Shown here one piece after another: positions 1 to 12,151 of a stretch of 64,000 nt of DNA. Numbering within the stretch: position 1 is the stretch's first letter; each line of letters opens with the position of its first letter. The position numbers and the translations under genes are program-made. Under the pieces are notes generated by a model. That model saw nothing but the letters and a program-made list of their open reading frames with translations, did not search any database and was not told the DNA's origin. Source of the DNA: Leptasterias polaris (taxonomy: Eukaryota; Echinodermata; Asteroidea; Forcipulatida; Asteriidae); NCBI GenBank assembly GCA_037783415.1, contig JAZGTN010000178.1, positions 372,001-436,000 of the forward strand, written 5' to 3'.

Positions 1-1100
1 CGAGAGAGGATATACGTACGTTCTAATAGGGTTTTCGTTAAAAGGCATTGGATTGGGATAAGTTACATACCATCGTGTAGCTTATCAAATTTATTAGTAT
101 GAAAAACACATTTTTGTTACTGTGACGTCATCAGGTGTCAAATTACGGTAATTCAAAGCTTTAATTAGTTAATCTTTGCAGCACCATATCTCAAGAAGTA
201 CACAGCCGATCTTCAAACTTTTTTCAGTTATGGCATCGTCTTGTATTGTAGATGTCGATTCCGGTCTAACATTTTTCGTCACGTCATGATGACGTCATTT
301 GTAGGTGTTTTTTCTTTTCGTATTAAAAAAAACGTTTTAGTAACGTTTTGGTGGTTCAAACACAAACCATGGCTACGAAGCTGTGCTATTTGATTAGGTT
401 CAGTCACCAACAATTGTTCAGTTAGCCTGGAATATGGTTCGCTACTTGTGAATGCCTATTAAGAATAGGACTTATCACAGTTCGCCGAGAAGTAATCCTT
501 AGATATTATTGACAAACAATTTTAATTAATTATTCACGTGACAGCGCATGAATATTTAATTAGCCAAACTTGTTTCTGTCACATCTCAAGAAGTATACAC
601 CCGTTCCTCAAACTTTTTTCAGTTATGGACATGTCTTGTATTGCAGATGTAAATTTAACCCCACGTCATCATGACGTCACTTTTTTGCGCGTTTATTACA
701 GTGTACAAACCGCATTGCGCTATAAGTGTAACAAAAACACTATTTTAAAACATTTTATTTCAAAATAAGTTAATTGTTAGTTTCCTGATCTACATCAAGT
801 GTTTTGAAAAGTGAAATACTTTATATAAGTGATGTTCCAAGCCAAAAAAATTAATCAAAGGAGCGCTATAATTAGCCATAATTAGTCATTAATTGTTAAT
901 TTGTCCTGGCACTGTGGCTACAACGTTGTGCTTTTTGGATCAGGTCCAATCACCCTCAGATAAATAACAATTTGGAATGTGTTTATTATGCACTCTGTAA
1001 GTCTGTCAATAATGGAACTTATCTCAGTTCGCCCATTAGTAAGCCTGGGTTGTTATTGACAAACAGTCTTAATTAATTATTCCCGAGACAGCCGTATGAA
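1..1100. other. Gene-free stretch with old dispersed repeat copies
   Basis: No coding exon is recognisable. The stretch holds diverged copies of the unit that becomes tandem after 1100: 'atctcaagaagt...ttttttcagttatggac' appears near 190-240 and 580-630. It is mixed with GACGTCA-rich stretches (near 125, 290 and 670) of the kind also seen at 16.7-18.0 kb. It is probably an intron of the NAP1L-type gene or old transposon debris. Confidence 0.5.
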
Positions 1101-1119
1101 TATTTAATTAGCCAAACTT

Positions 1120-2260
1120 GTTTCAGTCATATCTCAAGAAGTTTACATCCGATTCTCAAACTTTTTTCAGTTATTGACTCCTTGGGCATGGGAGATTAGC
1201 CTTCGGTAACCGTGACCCCATGTTGACCTTTAGTTCCGGGTCAACCGGAAGTGACACCATATCTCAAGAACTACACAACCAATTTTCAAACCTTTTTTCA
1301 GTTATAGACTTCTTGGGCATGGGGTATTAGCCTTGGGTAACCGTGACCCCATGTTGACCTTTACTTCTGGGTCAACCGGAAGTGGGACCCTATCTCAAGA
1401 ACTACACACCCGATTTTCAAACTGTTTTCAGTTATAGACTCCTTGGGCATGGGAGATTAGCCTTGGGTAACCGTGACCCCATGTTGACCTTTAGTTCCGG
1501 GTCAACCGGAAGTGACACCATATCTCAAGAACTACACAACCAATTTTCAAACTTTTTTTCAGTTATAGACTTCTTGGGCATGGGATATTAGCCTTGGGTA
1601 ACCGTGACCCCATGTTGACCTTTACTTCTGGGTCAACCGGAAGTGGGACCTTATCTCAAGAACTACACACCCGATTTTCAAACTTTTTTCAGTTATAGAC
1701 TCCTTGGGCATGGGAGATTAGCCTTGGGTAACCGTGACCCCATGTTGACCTTTAGTTCCGGGTCAACCGGAAGTGACACCATATCTCAAGAACTATACAA
1801 CCAATTTTCAAACTTTTTTTCAGTTATAGACTTCTTGGGCATGGGATATTAGCCTTGGGTAACCGTGACCCCATGTTGACCTTTACTTCCGGGTTAACCG
1901 GAAGTGGGACCCTATCTCAAGAACTACACTACCGATTTTCAAACTGTTTTCAGTTATAGACTCCTTGGGCAATGAAGATTAGCCTTGGGTAACCGTCCGG
2001 GTCAACCGGAAGTAAGACCATATCTCAAGAACTACACAACCAATTTTCAAACTTTTTCCAGTTATAGACTTCTTGGGCATGGGATATTAGGCTTGGGTAA
2101 CCGTGACCCCATGTTGACCTTTACTTCCGGGTCAACCGGAAGTGGGACCATATCTCAAGAACCACACACCCAATTTTCAATTTCTTTTCATTTATAAACC
2201 CCTTAAGCATTCAATGTTAGACAAGGGTTACCATGACCCCATGTTGACCTTTATTTCTGG
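1120..2260. repeat. ~130-bp satellite-like tandem repeat, dimeric higher-order form
   Basis: The phrase 'gtgaccccatgttgacc' recurs at 1212, 1343, 1473, 1604, 1734, 1865 and 2103, so the basic period is 130-131 bp. Adjacent units alternate between 'gtgggaccc' and 'gtgacacca' forms and between 'ctccttgggc' and 'cttcttgggc', giving a roughly 261-bp two-unit period. One unit near 1990 carries an internal deletion. Each unit has an inverted element (tccgggtcaaccgga). Open frames across the array have no known domain and look like by-products of the repeat. It lies upstream of the NAP1L-type exons. Confidence 0.85.
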
Positions 2261-2579
2261 TTTAAAAGCTCATTTCAATTCCGTATCAAAATGAAGACCA
2301 GATTTATTTTTTACCTTAACTTCCGGTCCAAAAAAGAGCTCATAACTTGAGATAATCATATCTCCTGAACCGTTAGAGAAAATTACAGGAACAGCTATGT
2401 GATTGTTCACAATCACTATCTCTAGTTTATTATTGTTTTGATTGCGGTTTCTTGGGCCTTGTGTGCAGGGTCTGTACTGGGCTAACAAAGTATAATACTC
2501 AGAGTGCATGCACAGTGCACACAACTTTCTGGGTGTTATAACTTCATTCACTGTTGCACTCGTACCTAACAAAACTTAC

Positions 2580-2855
2580 TGTGATAGGATGCTGAAGGTG
2601 TTGTATTGACCTGTATTCATGTTTGTTTCTTGTGATAGGATGCTGAGGGTTGTATATTGACCTGTATTCATGTTTGTTTCTTGTGATAGGATGCTGAGGG
2701 CTGTGTATTGACCTGTATTCATGTCTGTTTCTTGTGATAGGATGCTGAGGGTTGTGTATTGACCTGTATTCATGTCTGTTTCTTGTGATAGGATGCTGAA
2801 GGTATTGTATTGACCTGTATTCATGTTTGTTTCTTGTGATAGGATGCTGAAGGTG
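2580..2855 (+). repeat. 51-bp tandem repeat carrying a splice acceptor, six copies
   Basis: The 51-bp unit contains 'tttcttgtgatag' followed by 'gatgctga'. AG dinucleotides in this context end at 2587, 2638, 2689, 2740, 2791 and 2842, exactly 51 bp apart. The last is the acceptor of the NAP1L-type acidic exon. Each unit therefore repeats a polypyrimidine-AG 3' splice site plus the first codons of the exon (Asp-Ala-Glu-Gly). The period is 17 codons, but each upstream unit has an in-frame TGA just before the next acceptor. Confidence 0.85.
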
Positions 2856-2905
2856 AAGAAGGAGATGAAGAAGATGAGAATGATCCAGATTATGACCAAA
2901 CTAAG
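2843..2905 (+). CDS. NAP1L1-like: NAP1L-type nucleosome assembly protein, penultimate exon (acidic tail)
   Basis: NAP1-like proteins are histone H2A/H2B chaperones that act in nucleosome assembly and nucleo-cytoplasmic histone traffic. This 21-codon exon encodes an acidic tail: Asp-Ala-Glu-Gly, then a Glu/Asp run, then DPDYDQTK. It is bounded by 'tgatag' at its 5' side and a strong donor, 'aag|gtaagt', at its 3' side. The DPDYD-plus-lysine pattern matches the end of vertebrate NAP1L1/NAP1L4. The exon joins in phase 0 to the terminal exon at 3647. The histone-binding core must lie to the left of the window; I see none of it here. The acceptor is the last of six tandem copies. Identification rests on a short, compositionally biased stretch together with the next exon. 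Confidence 0.72.
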
Positions 2906-3646
2906 GTAAGTTCACATAACGTACATTTATTGACATTATTAAGATGGAATACATTGTATATACATTAGAGTTTAGTGAAGAAATGCCCGCAGGGTTTCTG
3001 ACTTTTCCCTTCCATTACTGTCTTTGATCAAAGTTGGCTGTTAGACAGCAAATAAACAAGTTGAATGGTAGCTTGGTGTTGTCAACATTCTTGTTTCATA
3101 ATGTTGAGTGCGCAATGGAAGCGCCATCTAAAACATATACTGCATCATGGCAAATGGAGTTCAGCTAAAATAAAAACTCAAACTGCCAAGATGGATGTCA
3201 TGCTGTAGTTTACATTACTATGCCAGGTTTTATGTAATGTGTACAGTAATGCTTCAGAATCAGCGCACCATGATGGTTGTCAATATTGCTTGGACTCTGA
3301 TTTCTGCTCGCCGATCATGCAGATAGGCTATTTCTATTGACTGTCAGACTTAATCCTTTATTGAAAATACATGTATTACCTCAGTATGGCATTATTTTAC
3401 GTAGAAATACCGGTCAAACATTGTGCCACCCGATTAACAGATAATGTTCACATTTTGCTTCGTTTTGTTTTTGTGTTTACATTGCAAGCAAGAAAAAAAT
3501 GACTAGAATTCCATTTTGGTTGGTTGGTTGTTTTGGGGCGAGGGTTATTTTTTATTTTTTTTATTTTTTTGGGGGGGGTGGAGGGGGAAATATATTGTTT
3601 TGAGTATGTTTTAAACCTCAGCTTGTTCTCTTTTGTCAATTTTCAG

Positions 3647-3682
3647 GATGCTCATAAGCCTCAAGAGTGTAAGTCACAATAA
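3647..3682 (+). CDS. NAP1L1-like: NAP1L-type nucleosome assembly protein, terminal exon with CKSQ end
   Basis: After the acceptor 'ttttcag' the exon reads DAHKPQECKSQ and then TAA. Vertebrate NAP1L proteins end in a closely similar ECKQQ, a CaaX-like tail with cysteine four residues from the end. The conserved spacing PxECKxQ is the main evidence for the family. The intron before it is about 740 bp. The 3' untranslated region starts at 3683. Candidate polyadenylation signals AATAAA occur near 5359 and 5442, but none can be chosen from sequence alone. Confidence 0.75.
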   Translation, partial: DAHKPQECKSQ

Positions 3683-6600
3683 ACAAGTCACTAGTCACCT
3701 CAGCGTTCATCATAAGATTATGTAAGATAGACTGACTCAAGTCTATTCAAGTACAGAGAGATAACCAATATGTCCCATACAGTAGTACCATTATACAGGC
3801 GGTAATCTCACAAGGGAATATCAACTTATATTTCAGTCTGGTTAGGAAGGTCTGTATGTATGAAGAATCCATAAATTGTTCGACATGTTTTTGTTTCTTG
3901 ATCATTTGGATGCTCATATTTTTCGAAAAGGTGAGAAAACTCACCCTTTTGTACCTCTATCAAATTGAAGGTTCAACGGCGGTTTGTAAACGTCATGAAG
4001 AAATTTCATCACTTCACAGGAATGTTGTGTTTGGCTTACGATTAATTGGCAGCAACTTTTTTGACTTCGCTTTAAAAGTTTGTATTTTCTATAACCTGGA
4101 AGCTCTGAAATGAAAAAATTTTCACATTGAATGACTCCTAAGTTTACTTGTCTTTTGCTGAGTAACTAGATTTCCATTGTTGAATTATCCCAGTATACCA
4201 ACATGGAATGAGGTTAGTGCTCAATTTTAATGAGGAAGATTGGAATTATCAAATACTAAACATGACATTATTGGTGGCCATTTCCCAATTGGACATTTGT
4301 ACTGATTTAATGACTAGCCCGTATACATGGTGTAATAAGGATGGAATGCGAGTAGCTTGATTAGTTGTAGTTACTGTGATAAACCAGACTTCTCCTCAGC
4401 AATTAGTCTCGTAACACTTTGGTAGGCATGAAATGAAACATATTTTGAGAACTTCACTACTCCTATTGGCTTCATGTGTTTTACTGCTCCAGTAAACTGA
4501 TATCACAGTGCAGTTATCTTGAGTTTGTTCCATTCAAATCATTGAACTGAGTCTTGGGAAAAAACAGTCTGGTACCTTAAAATGGTTGGTTAGAAGTATT
4601 CTTTACTTCCATGACATATAGGGGAATTAGACTCAAAATAACTGCAGCATGAAGTTATGTCTGAACATGGCACAGATCAACCTAGGTCGCAGCAGACTAA
4701 CCAGGTAATGGTATGTTTGCTGCCACCTAGGGTTTCAAAGTGTCCACTGACTAGCTGCTGATAGAAATGTAGTATAATGCAGCTACAGCTAAACAAGTAA
4801 AACTCATTCAACCTGTTAACAGGTATTAGTAGTCCTGTAAGGGAGAAATGCAGAGTTAAACAACCTGTAACCCACGGAAATATCTCCAGGCTAACCTCGA
4901 GTTATTGTCTTTTATAGTTGGGCATTCCTCCCCAAGTATTGAATAAGGTCAAATGTCACATTGCAGATACATGTATTACTAGTGATATCATTCAAGGAAG
5001 TTATCCAATCCAATCTAAACCTGATGGACAAAGTTTGTATTCATTGACTGTCACCAAAGCTGCATCAGCAATGTTTATGTATTGGTAGACGTAGTCATGA
5101 AGCCATTGCCAAAGATGTATTCAATTATTATAGCAGGCCAAGGAAAATCCTAAGCTTACACTAATTTGGGCAGAGGATTGTCTTTTCTTACAACGACAGT
5201 TGTTTTTTTTCCTTATTTTTTGTTTTGTTGTTACTCATAATTGCAGAGCTTTCTATTTGTATAATTGACTACAGAGTGTGCCATGTGTGAATGTTATAAT
5301 AATGTGCCATGTTGTACCATGTCTTTTTTTCCTTATGATGTACAGTCTGTATGTAGAAATAAATGCTCAACACATCTTTAACTGTGGCTGATAATTTCTT
5401 GATTTGCTGGTCTGTTTGAGCTTTGTACATTTGAATGCTATCAATAAAGTCGCCATGGGTACAAAACAAGTATTTTTTATAAATATTAAGCACATAAAGG
5501 TTACTGGCAAAAACAAATCATCTACTTGTTTGACTGATTTTCTGTAATCATTGTCTTGGTCTGCTGAATGTCCCTAATAATAAGCTTGCATTTGTATTAG
5601 TGAAAGCAAAATGCAATCAGTTCATTAAATAGGCTGCTTCTACATTGATAAAAGGTAATAATAGAATTAAAATGTTGGCATGACAAGTTGAAATGTTTGC
5701 ACATTTGCTGTACATGTATATAATACGCATTGATTCTATGCTTCTCCACTGAGAACTTGTGTGCTTTCTGATGAACACAAACTACAAGGCTACTTCAATT
5801 GCATCATGTGCATTTTAATTACATTGCTGTTCAAAATAGCAAACTTAAATGTATTAATCTGATTGGTGTGCAGTGTTGGACATTAACTGTATGTTTTGTA
5901 CCATACATTCTGAATAACATGATAAATATGTACATAACTTACAGAGATAAAAACAACTAAATGACTGTTGTAGATTTTTAATGCAATGTAAGGTGGTCAG
6001 TTCTGCACTCGGAGAGACTTTAATTAAAATAATTCCTACAAAGTGTACTCTTCAAAACCCGGCTAAAGAGCTCCTTGTGTGTGTGAACATTGTTGGGCAT
6101 TGCACCTAGAGAGGTTTCAAGACAATGTACAATGAGTAATGTGCCTGACTGAGGGTGGCCATCTCTTTTCTTCAAGCTATACATGTACATATTTGTAAAA
6201 ACCTACCAGTGAAGATTAAATATCAACCAAGTACTGAATGTCGTGGCCATGTTTCAAATCTTATGTTGATTACAAAATCTTCCTGATTGAACTTGTGAAT
6301 GACTCATCCATTTATTAAAGTGAATTAGCATAAGACAGATTTGGAATATGATAACTGTAGGCCTACACACTTTGATGGTCCAAGTGGCTTCCCTGACGTT
6401 ACTCAGGTTAAGCCCAAATAAGGGATAAACCAACGGCCATACACCTTTCCATGTACGTTATGTGAGAACGGAAGTGTCAAAGGTCAATACTTATCCATTA
6501 TTTAATTTTCATCAAAAATATTAACAAGCATGAAGGTTTTTTCCCAGAACTAGGCAGTTTACTATAACTACCTAGCATTCTGGAAGTACATTTTTCAAAC

Positions 6601-7150
6601 AGCTATTTCACCAAATATTGGAGCGTTGCTGCACATCGCCATCCTTTTACATGAATGGGATGTCACCAAATCAGGGTTAACTCCACTACCCTGCTTCATT
6701 AGAAGGGCAGTGGTTAGCTGACTCTGGATGAGCTGAGTGACCCAGGGTTTTGTCCACTACCCTGCTTCATGAGAAGGGTAGTGGTGGCTGACTCTGGATG
6801 AGCTGATTGACAAAGGGTTGATTCCACTACCCTGCTTCATGAGAAGGTATTTCAAAATCAAACCAAGTTCTTGGCGCTTAGGGCCTACATGTTGAGGTAT
6901 GTGGACATTATTTGAATTTGCAACGTTAAGTAAATTACATTCTTAAAACTGTTCTCATTGACACAAAACATTTCTAATTCTTGAAAACATAGTGTGTAAG
7001 CCCACAAAAGTCTTAAGACCCTACATGGAGTTGGCATCTGTTCTCAGATCCACACTTTGAATCTAATGCTTGCCTACTATGTGTATAATGGTATTTACTA
7101 CTCTGTATGTAAAAAGAGCTTTTTCCAAAGGTATGTAGTTACAGTTGATT
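3683..7150. other. NAP1L 3' UTR and intergenic sequence
   Basis: No coding exon is supported. The first part should be 3' untranslated sequence of the NAP1L-type gene. AT-rich sequence continues, with AATAAA words near 5359 and 5442. A short tandem repeat lies at 6673-6846. Confidence 0.45.
6673..6846. repeat. ~70-bp tandem repeat, about 2.4 copies
   Basis: 'ccactaccctgcttcat' starts at 6683, 6754 and 6824. The units also share 'gctgactctggatgagctga'. Copies differ by several substitutions, so the duplication is not very recent. Confidence 0.75.
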
Positions 7151-7340
7151 TTGGGTGTGGATATTGACAAATAGGGAGACCGCCATCATAGGGCTGGATA
7201 GCTCAGTTGGTAGAGCGCCGGCACGTCAATCCGGAGGTCGTTGGTTCAAGTCCCGCTCTAGTAAATTTTTCCTTGTTCAACCCCAAATCATTTAAAGTTT
7301 CCCTTGTGGTTTGTTATTTGATAGTTATAGACCCGCGCAA
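7150..7340 (+). mobile_element. tRNA-derived SINE (family A), fullest copy
   Basis: A tRNA-like head starts near 7194. It has an A-box-like 'tagctcagttgg' and a B-box-like 'ggttcaagtcc', but the anticodon stem-loop is imperfect and no acceptor stem closes. It is preceded by 'atattgacaaatagggagacc' and followed by a body ending in 'agtttcccttgtggttt'. The same flanks recur at 26.75, 63.1 and 63.85 kb, so it is a SINE and not a working tRNA gene. The head looks most like Lys/Asn/Asp-type tRNAs. Confidence 0.8.
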
Positions 7341-10300
7341 GTATTCAAACATGTTTGGGAGCCTTGGGTTTCCTCTGTACATTGCATCAACTATGACAAG
7401 ACTAACTCAAGGTAATTGAAGCATTTTTTCATTTTAGTGTAATATGTGAGAAGGTTCATTGGTCAATACTGTACTTAAGATAATATACTTCGGTGAATTA
7501 CAATTTTCGCGTAACCACTTCCAGTACCTTCTTGTTACCCAATAGAGAAGAGTAAATATCACGTTTCTTTTTCCATTATGATTAACTTAAATGTAAATAA
7601 TTACCAGTATTCTGACAAACTTGCTTATTGAAAATTTGGACATAATTTGGGCATACCATTTGGCAAGTTGTGTTGAACAACAGGGAGTGTATTATTAATT
7701 GGCAAAATTCACTTCTAATGATATCTGTGTTCATGTCATTACTGACTGTGTGCATCAAATTCCATTTTGACCCAATTCACCTTGTGTCATGACCACCCTG
7801 GCTGGTTGTGCCATTGGGAGTCAATGTCCCTGTGTGATGCGAGTGGTACGCATTTTAGCTGCTGCGGTGATTACCGGTACTAACTATGATTGACTCCCAT
7901 AGTCATGATAGTGGAGAGCATGCATGACAGACAGTCTGTGGGTTGTGTTGGTGCAAGTGGGTCTATTCAAGTAATGACTAGATGTAAGATATTGGCTATT
8001 GTGTTTCAATCTATGCTGGCCTCTTACCATGTGTGCCCATTCTGTTGAGTGACTGATACTATTTGCCAAGGATTTCCAGATAATCTTAAAGCATTTTGTA
8101 TTTTTAACTTGTCCCGTTTCAGTGCTGCTGTTATTTTGTTCCACATTAATTCATACCATGGAGAAAGATTAAATCAGGAATACTTCTTCATTAATGGTGT
8201 ATGGTGTGTACATTCATTTAAATGTGCAACAATTCAGTATTAATAAGTGTAGGATTGAGCCATTGTCAAATTAATACAAAAACTAATCCTCAAAAAGATA
8301 TTTGTATATGAAATACTGTTGATGTCAACAACAAAAGCTTTCTTGAAGAACCCCAAATTATCCGATCACTGCTTGATTGGCACATTCAAATTAAAATCAA
8401 ATGGAGGTGACAATGTATGCAATGTTCTCAGGTTGGATGGTTTGTGAATCAATTCAGTCTTCAATAAAACAATGATGTTCATACACATTTGTCTTATATT
8501 AATTCTAAAATTATGACAAAATATGAACCAGATTGCACTACTTGTAGGTAAAACAATGCGTTTTTATTAATGGGTTTGTGCATCAAACCAATTATGTAAT
8601 AATGCCAGGACTCTGCATGTAACAGACTTAGGCATGTTATGGTTCTTCACATATAAGTTTCTTTTTTTACACTAAGTTTGATGTTATTTTTATGCTTAGT
8701 TGCTACAAAGGAAACATTCTGCATCTTTGAGAAAACTTAAATGTGTCGTCCCTTGTAGATTACTACAGCATTGACTGATCTTGAATGTTTCATTAGACCA
8801 TTATGTACATGGATTCACTTCTGGGGAAATAGCATTAAAACATGCACAAAAACTTACAAGCCTTTATTCTATTAGTTAGTCCACTAAGACTGTGCAAGTC
8901 TGTCACAAATCTAATGCTTTTGGGAACCTTTGATTCCTACTTGGTCTAGAACTGCTTTAAAATGTGAAGGTTGCATATTATACTGTACAGCATCAGGTAC
9001 ACTGTACACATGAGATGGAATTTCAACATTCATCACACATTTAAGTATTTTCCACAAGTAACAATTGTAACAAATCAAACTGACTAAAAGCAACTCAAAG
9101 CATAAACTCACAAACTCGGCTTGGTTCCAGAATCACATGCAGTGGATACTGTCATCAAAGCATATGGAAGAAGTCAGCTGATGTAGCTTCACCCATCATG
9201 TTTTGTTTTTTTTAACTGCACTGTAAATTACTGCATTTGCCTTCATGTCTCGTCATTTTCGAACCAACCCATGCGCACTTTCACAGTACGATTTTACTCA
9301 TGTAATTGAGTTGGTACTTATATGGAAGAAGCACTATTCTAAACCATGTTTTTATACATGGCAGCAACAACTGCAAAGAAAGCAATCTGCAAAAGTTTGT
9401 GCCTTGATTTACTGTACACCTGGTTGAAACTAAACTGAATCCTACTCAGTGGTTAAGCCCCACCAACCCCAGTGTGCAGTATCAGAGCTCATGACTCCAA
9501 TAACATCCATTCTTGGCTGTGCAATAATACATACCCATAAAGCAACAATGTTAATACAAACAAATAGTCTTTGTCACAATTTACAGTCAACTTTTTAATA
9601 AAATATGACAAGTTTCTTTCAAAAAAAATCCATAAGAAAAGTTATTTTGATAAAATACAATTAAACATTATTTTACTACATTTCATCATTAACTATTTGT
9701 TTTCCTGGAGTATAAAAATATATGGCTCAGACTTTCTCACAAAATGTGCAAACTTCTAATACATGTTCTGCCATTGGTCTGCTAATTTGGGAGTCAAATT
9801 GAATGTAAAGAAAGATAGGGTGTGCATTCAAGCCATTCATGCATCGCCAGAAAATGCACAAAACACAGGAAATCTGACTCAACAACGTTTGATCATGTGT
9901 GATGATGTGTCAATAGTGTCGTCTGTTGTTTAATACACTGTTCAATTATGCAGCATAATATTTTTCACTAAAATAACAATACCATAAAACATATACAAAT
10001 CAGCATCATGTTGAATGAACTCTATTTAGCTGGCTGGAAGTAAGTTGTATTTTTGGCATCTTAAGTAACAGAACAATAAATCAACAACTACTTTCATGAA
10101 CTTCATTTATACACACATACTGCTTCAAACAACACTCACTCAGTCAGCTTTGGTCATTTTCCTTGTACAGTGTACATGTATCAATTATGGATGTGTCATT
10201 CTTAAAGTACATGGACATAATTGGTAATTGTCAAAGACCAGTATCCACTCTTAATGTGACCCAACATAGACACAAAATAAACCTGTGAAAGTTTTAAGCT

Positions 10301-10507
10301 CAATCGGGCATCGGAGTCACAAGAAAATAGTGGGGGGGAATAACATTATGTTTCCACCGTTTTCAGACATCAGGTTTTTGACTTGCAAGAAAACAAATAA
10401 TTGTTTTACTCGTTTCTCAAAAGCATTTCAGACAAAAATATTTCAATGAGAAAATAGAATTAGCTGTTGCAAACTGCTTACCAACCAAAAGGACCTGTGG
10501 TATAAAT
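7341..10507. other. Intergenic sequence, no gene recognised
   Basis: Short open frames on both strands show no domain and no paired splice sites. A degraded partial copy of the TTAA-flanked MITE family (see 13064 and 59321) lies at about 10198-10470, recognised by 'ggtaattgtcaaagaccag' and 'aagctcaatcgg'. Confidence 0.5.
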
Positions 10508-10620
10508 GCAAAAAATTAGTTAGTGGCCTGACGTTTCGACCCTAGCAGAGTCTTTCTCGAAGGCTAAAAGAGAAAGACTCTGCTAGGGTTGAAACGTCAG
10601 GCCACTAACTAATTTTTTGC
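10508..10620. repeat. Near-perfect 113-bp palindrome
   Basis: Two arms of 51 bp (10508-10558 and 10570-10620) are inverted copies with a single mismatch (gaccc versus gggtt side) and an 11-base spacer. The arms begin with 'gcaaaaaattagttagtggc'. This is the shape of a foldback transposon or MITE core; it overlaps the edge of a decayed TTAA-type MITE. Confidence 0.85.
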
Positions 10621-11720
10621 AAAAATATTTCAAGATAAGTTTTCACTATGACCATCTTTATACCATGTAAGTTAAATGTAAATAATATGTGAACATCAAT
10701 CATTTGTATCTTACAATGTTGTGCCCACCCTTTAGAGACAAAGAGAAACAGAACCAGTAATTATCCATAAACACAAAATTTGTTACGTTTTTATCTGAAA
10801 GCTCATTTTAACTATAATCCCGCACCAGTACCCAATCTTCCTGAAAAAGATATTTTTATCTGAACAATTGTCAAAGTTGAGAAAACAGTGTTTAAAAGGC
10901 CTGAGGCCTCTTACATGGAGTAATAGTAATCTTTGAAGTTGGTTTTCTACATGGTTTAAGGGACTAAAGTTTCATAAAAAGCAACTGTCTGTCTTAGGAA
11001 ATGTTTGATTAGGCAAAGCAGCAGAATGTACATGTATGTCAGTTTTGAAGCTGAAAGTTGCCAAAAAGCTGTACATGTACATGTGATGCAATAAAAGTCC
11101 CATGCGTATTTGACAGGGTCTTTATTTGTGTTTTTATTCTGTCCTTTTTCTGCCTACATGTAGTTACCTCTCAATGTTCTTATGTCTGTGCCATGTGTTC
11201 AAGATTCCATGAAATCTATGAGATGATCACAAAGGTCAAAGGCTGGTCGTAGTGTTGTATGCAACATAATGTTACATTATGATTTTTAATGCCGATTGCT
11301 GAAATTGACAAATTTATGATGCACTCATTAATTTCCATGCACTCATTAATTTCACATACATTACATGCACATGTATTGAATAGTCAGCACTTTGTCTTAA
11401 AAATAATAAACAAAAACAAACAAAAATCAACAAGATTTATAAACAACACACTTTAATACCATAATTGGTATAGCAAGTATTCTGGTTTAACTTTTCATGG
11501 GTCCAGTATCACCCCAAATATACACTTCATATTAACTATTTAAAAAAGAATGTGCAAAAACATGCATGAACCAGTTAAGGTAACCAATATGGCGTTTTCT
11601 TGATAGAGGAACAAACTTTGGTGCTTCAAGGAGAATCTTTGTTCTCTTGGCTTTCTTTAAGTCAGGGTTTCTTTGTACCAACGATACTCTCAAAGAAAAC
11701 CGATTCCAGCAATTCCAATA
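10621..11720. other. Region downstream of the RhoGEF gene
   Basis: This lies past the RhoGEF stop codon on the minus strand and may include part of its 3' untranslated region. No coding segment is recognised. A small direct repeat of 'atgcactcattaatttc' occurs near 11320-11355. Confidence 0.4.
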
Positions 11721-11721
11721 A

Positions 11722-11897
11722 AGTAATCCCATCAGGGTGGAAGGGAGTAAATCCCATCAGGGTGGAAGGGAGTAAATCCCATCAGGGTGGAAGGGAGTAA
11801 ATCCCATCAGGGTGGAAGGGAGTAAATCCCATCAGGGTGGAAGGGAGTAAATCCCATCAGGGTGGAAGGGAGTAAATCCCATCAGGGTGGAAGGGAG
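11722..11897. repeat. 25-bp minisatellite, about 7 copies, in RhoGEF 3' UTR region
   Basis: The unit 'gtaaatcccatcagggtgg' plus 'aaggga' is repeated with almost no divergence, so the expansion is recent or maintained. It lies just downstream of the RhoGEF stop at 11990 (minus strand), so it may be transcribed in the 3' untranslated region. A plus-strand open frame through it is a by-product. Confidence 0.9.
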
Positions 11898-11989
11898 AAA
11901 ATGAAAGAATACAAAATTGTTCTGCAGGCTAGTAATGTTAGGTTTACATAGTTCATTACAAAAATATATATGTTTACAAATTGTACTTG

Positions 11990-12151
11990 CTAGAGAATAA
12001 CACAAATTGCTTGTTGTGAAATGTCGTCTTGATGCTGAGTAGGCTCAGGTGAGGGTTGGCACTGACTGCAGTACACTGATTCCTCTTGACTTGATGTCAT
12101 ATCACACAATGAAACACTCATATCTTGACTTCCTTCAATCCCATAATGCTC
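11990..12151 (-). CDS. ARHGEF39-like: RhoGEF exon 10 (terminal, stop)
   Basis: The acceptor is 'gattacag' and the phase is 0. It encodes 53 residues beginning EHYGIEGSQDMSVSLCDM, Ser/Gln/Glu-rich and acidic, ending AICVIL before TAG at 11992-11990. It was found by continuity of phase, not by homology, so it is the least certain exon. Confidence 0.65.
   Translation of the reverse strand, partial: EHYGIEGSQDMSVSLCDMTSSQEESVYCSQCQPSPEPTQHQDDISQQAICVIL

Noticed and set aside
2576..2899. 107-codon minus-strand frame with repeated SQETNMNTGQY peptide
   Set aside because: Product of the 51-bp repeat on the strand opposite the NAP1L exon; no other support.
7194..7270. Functional tRNA gene
   Set aside because: The A and B boxes are good but the acceptor and anticodon stems do not pair properly, and the flanks are shared with three other copies, so it is a SINE.
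9571..9759. 62-codon plus-strand frame, Lys/Ile/Phe-rich
   Set aside because: Composition reflects AT-rich DNA; no partner exons or homology.
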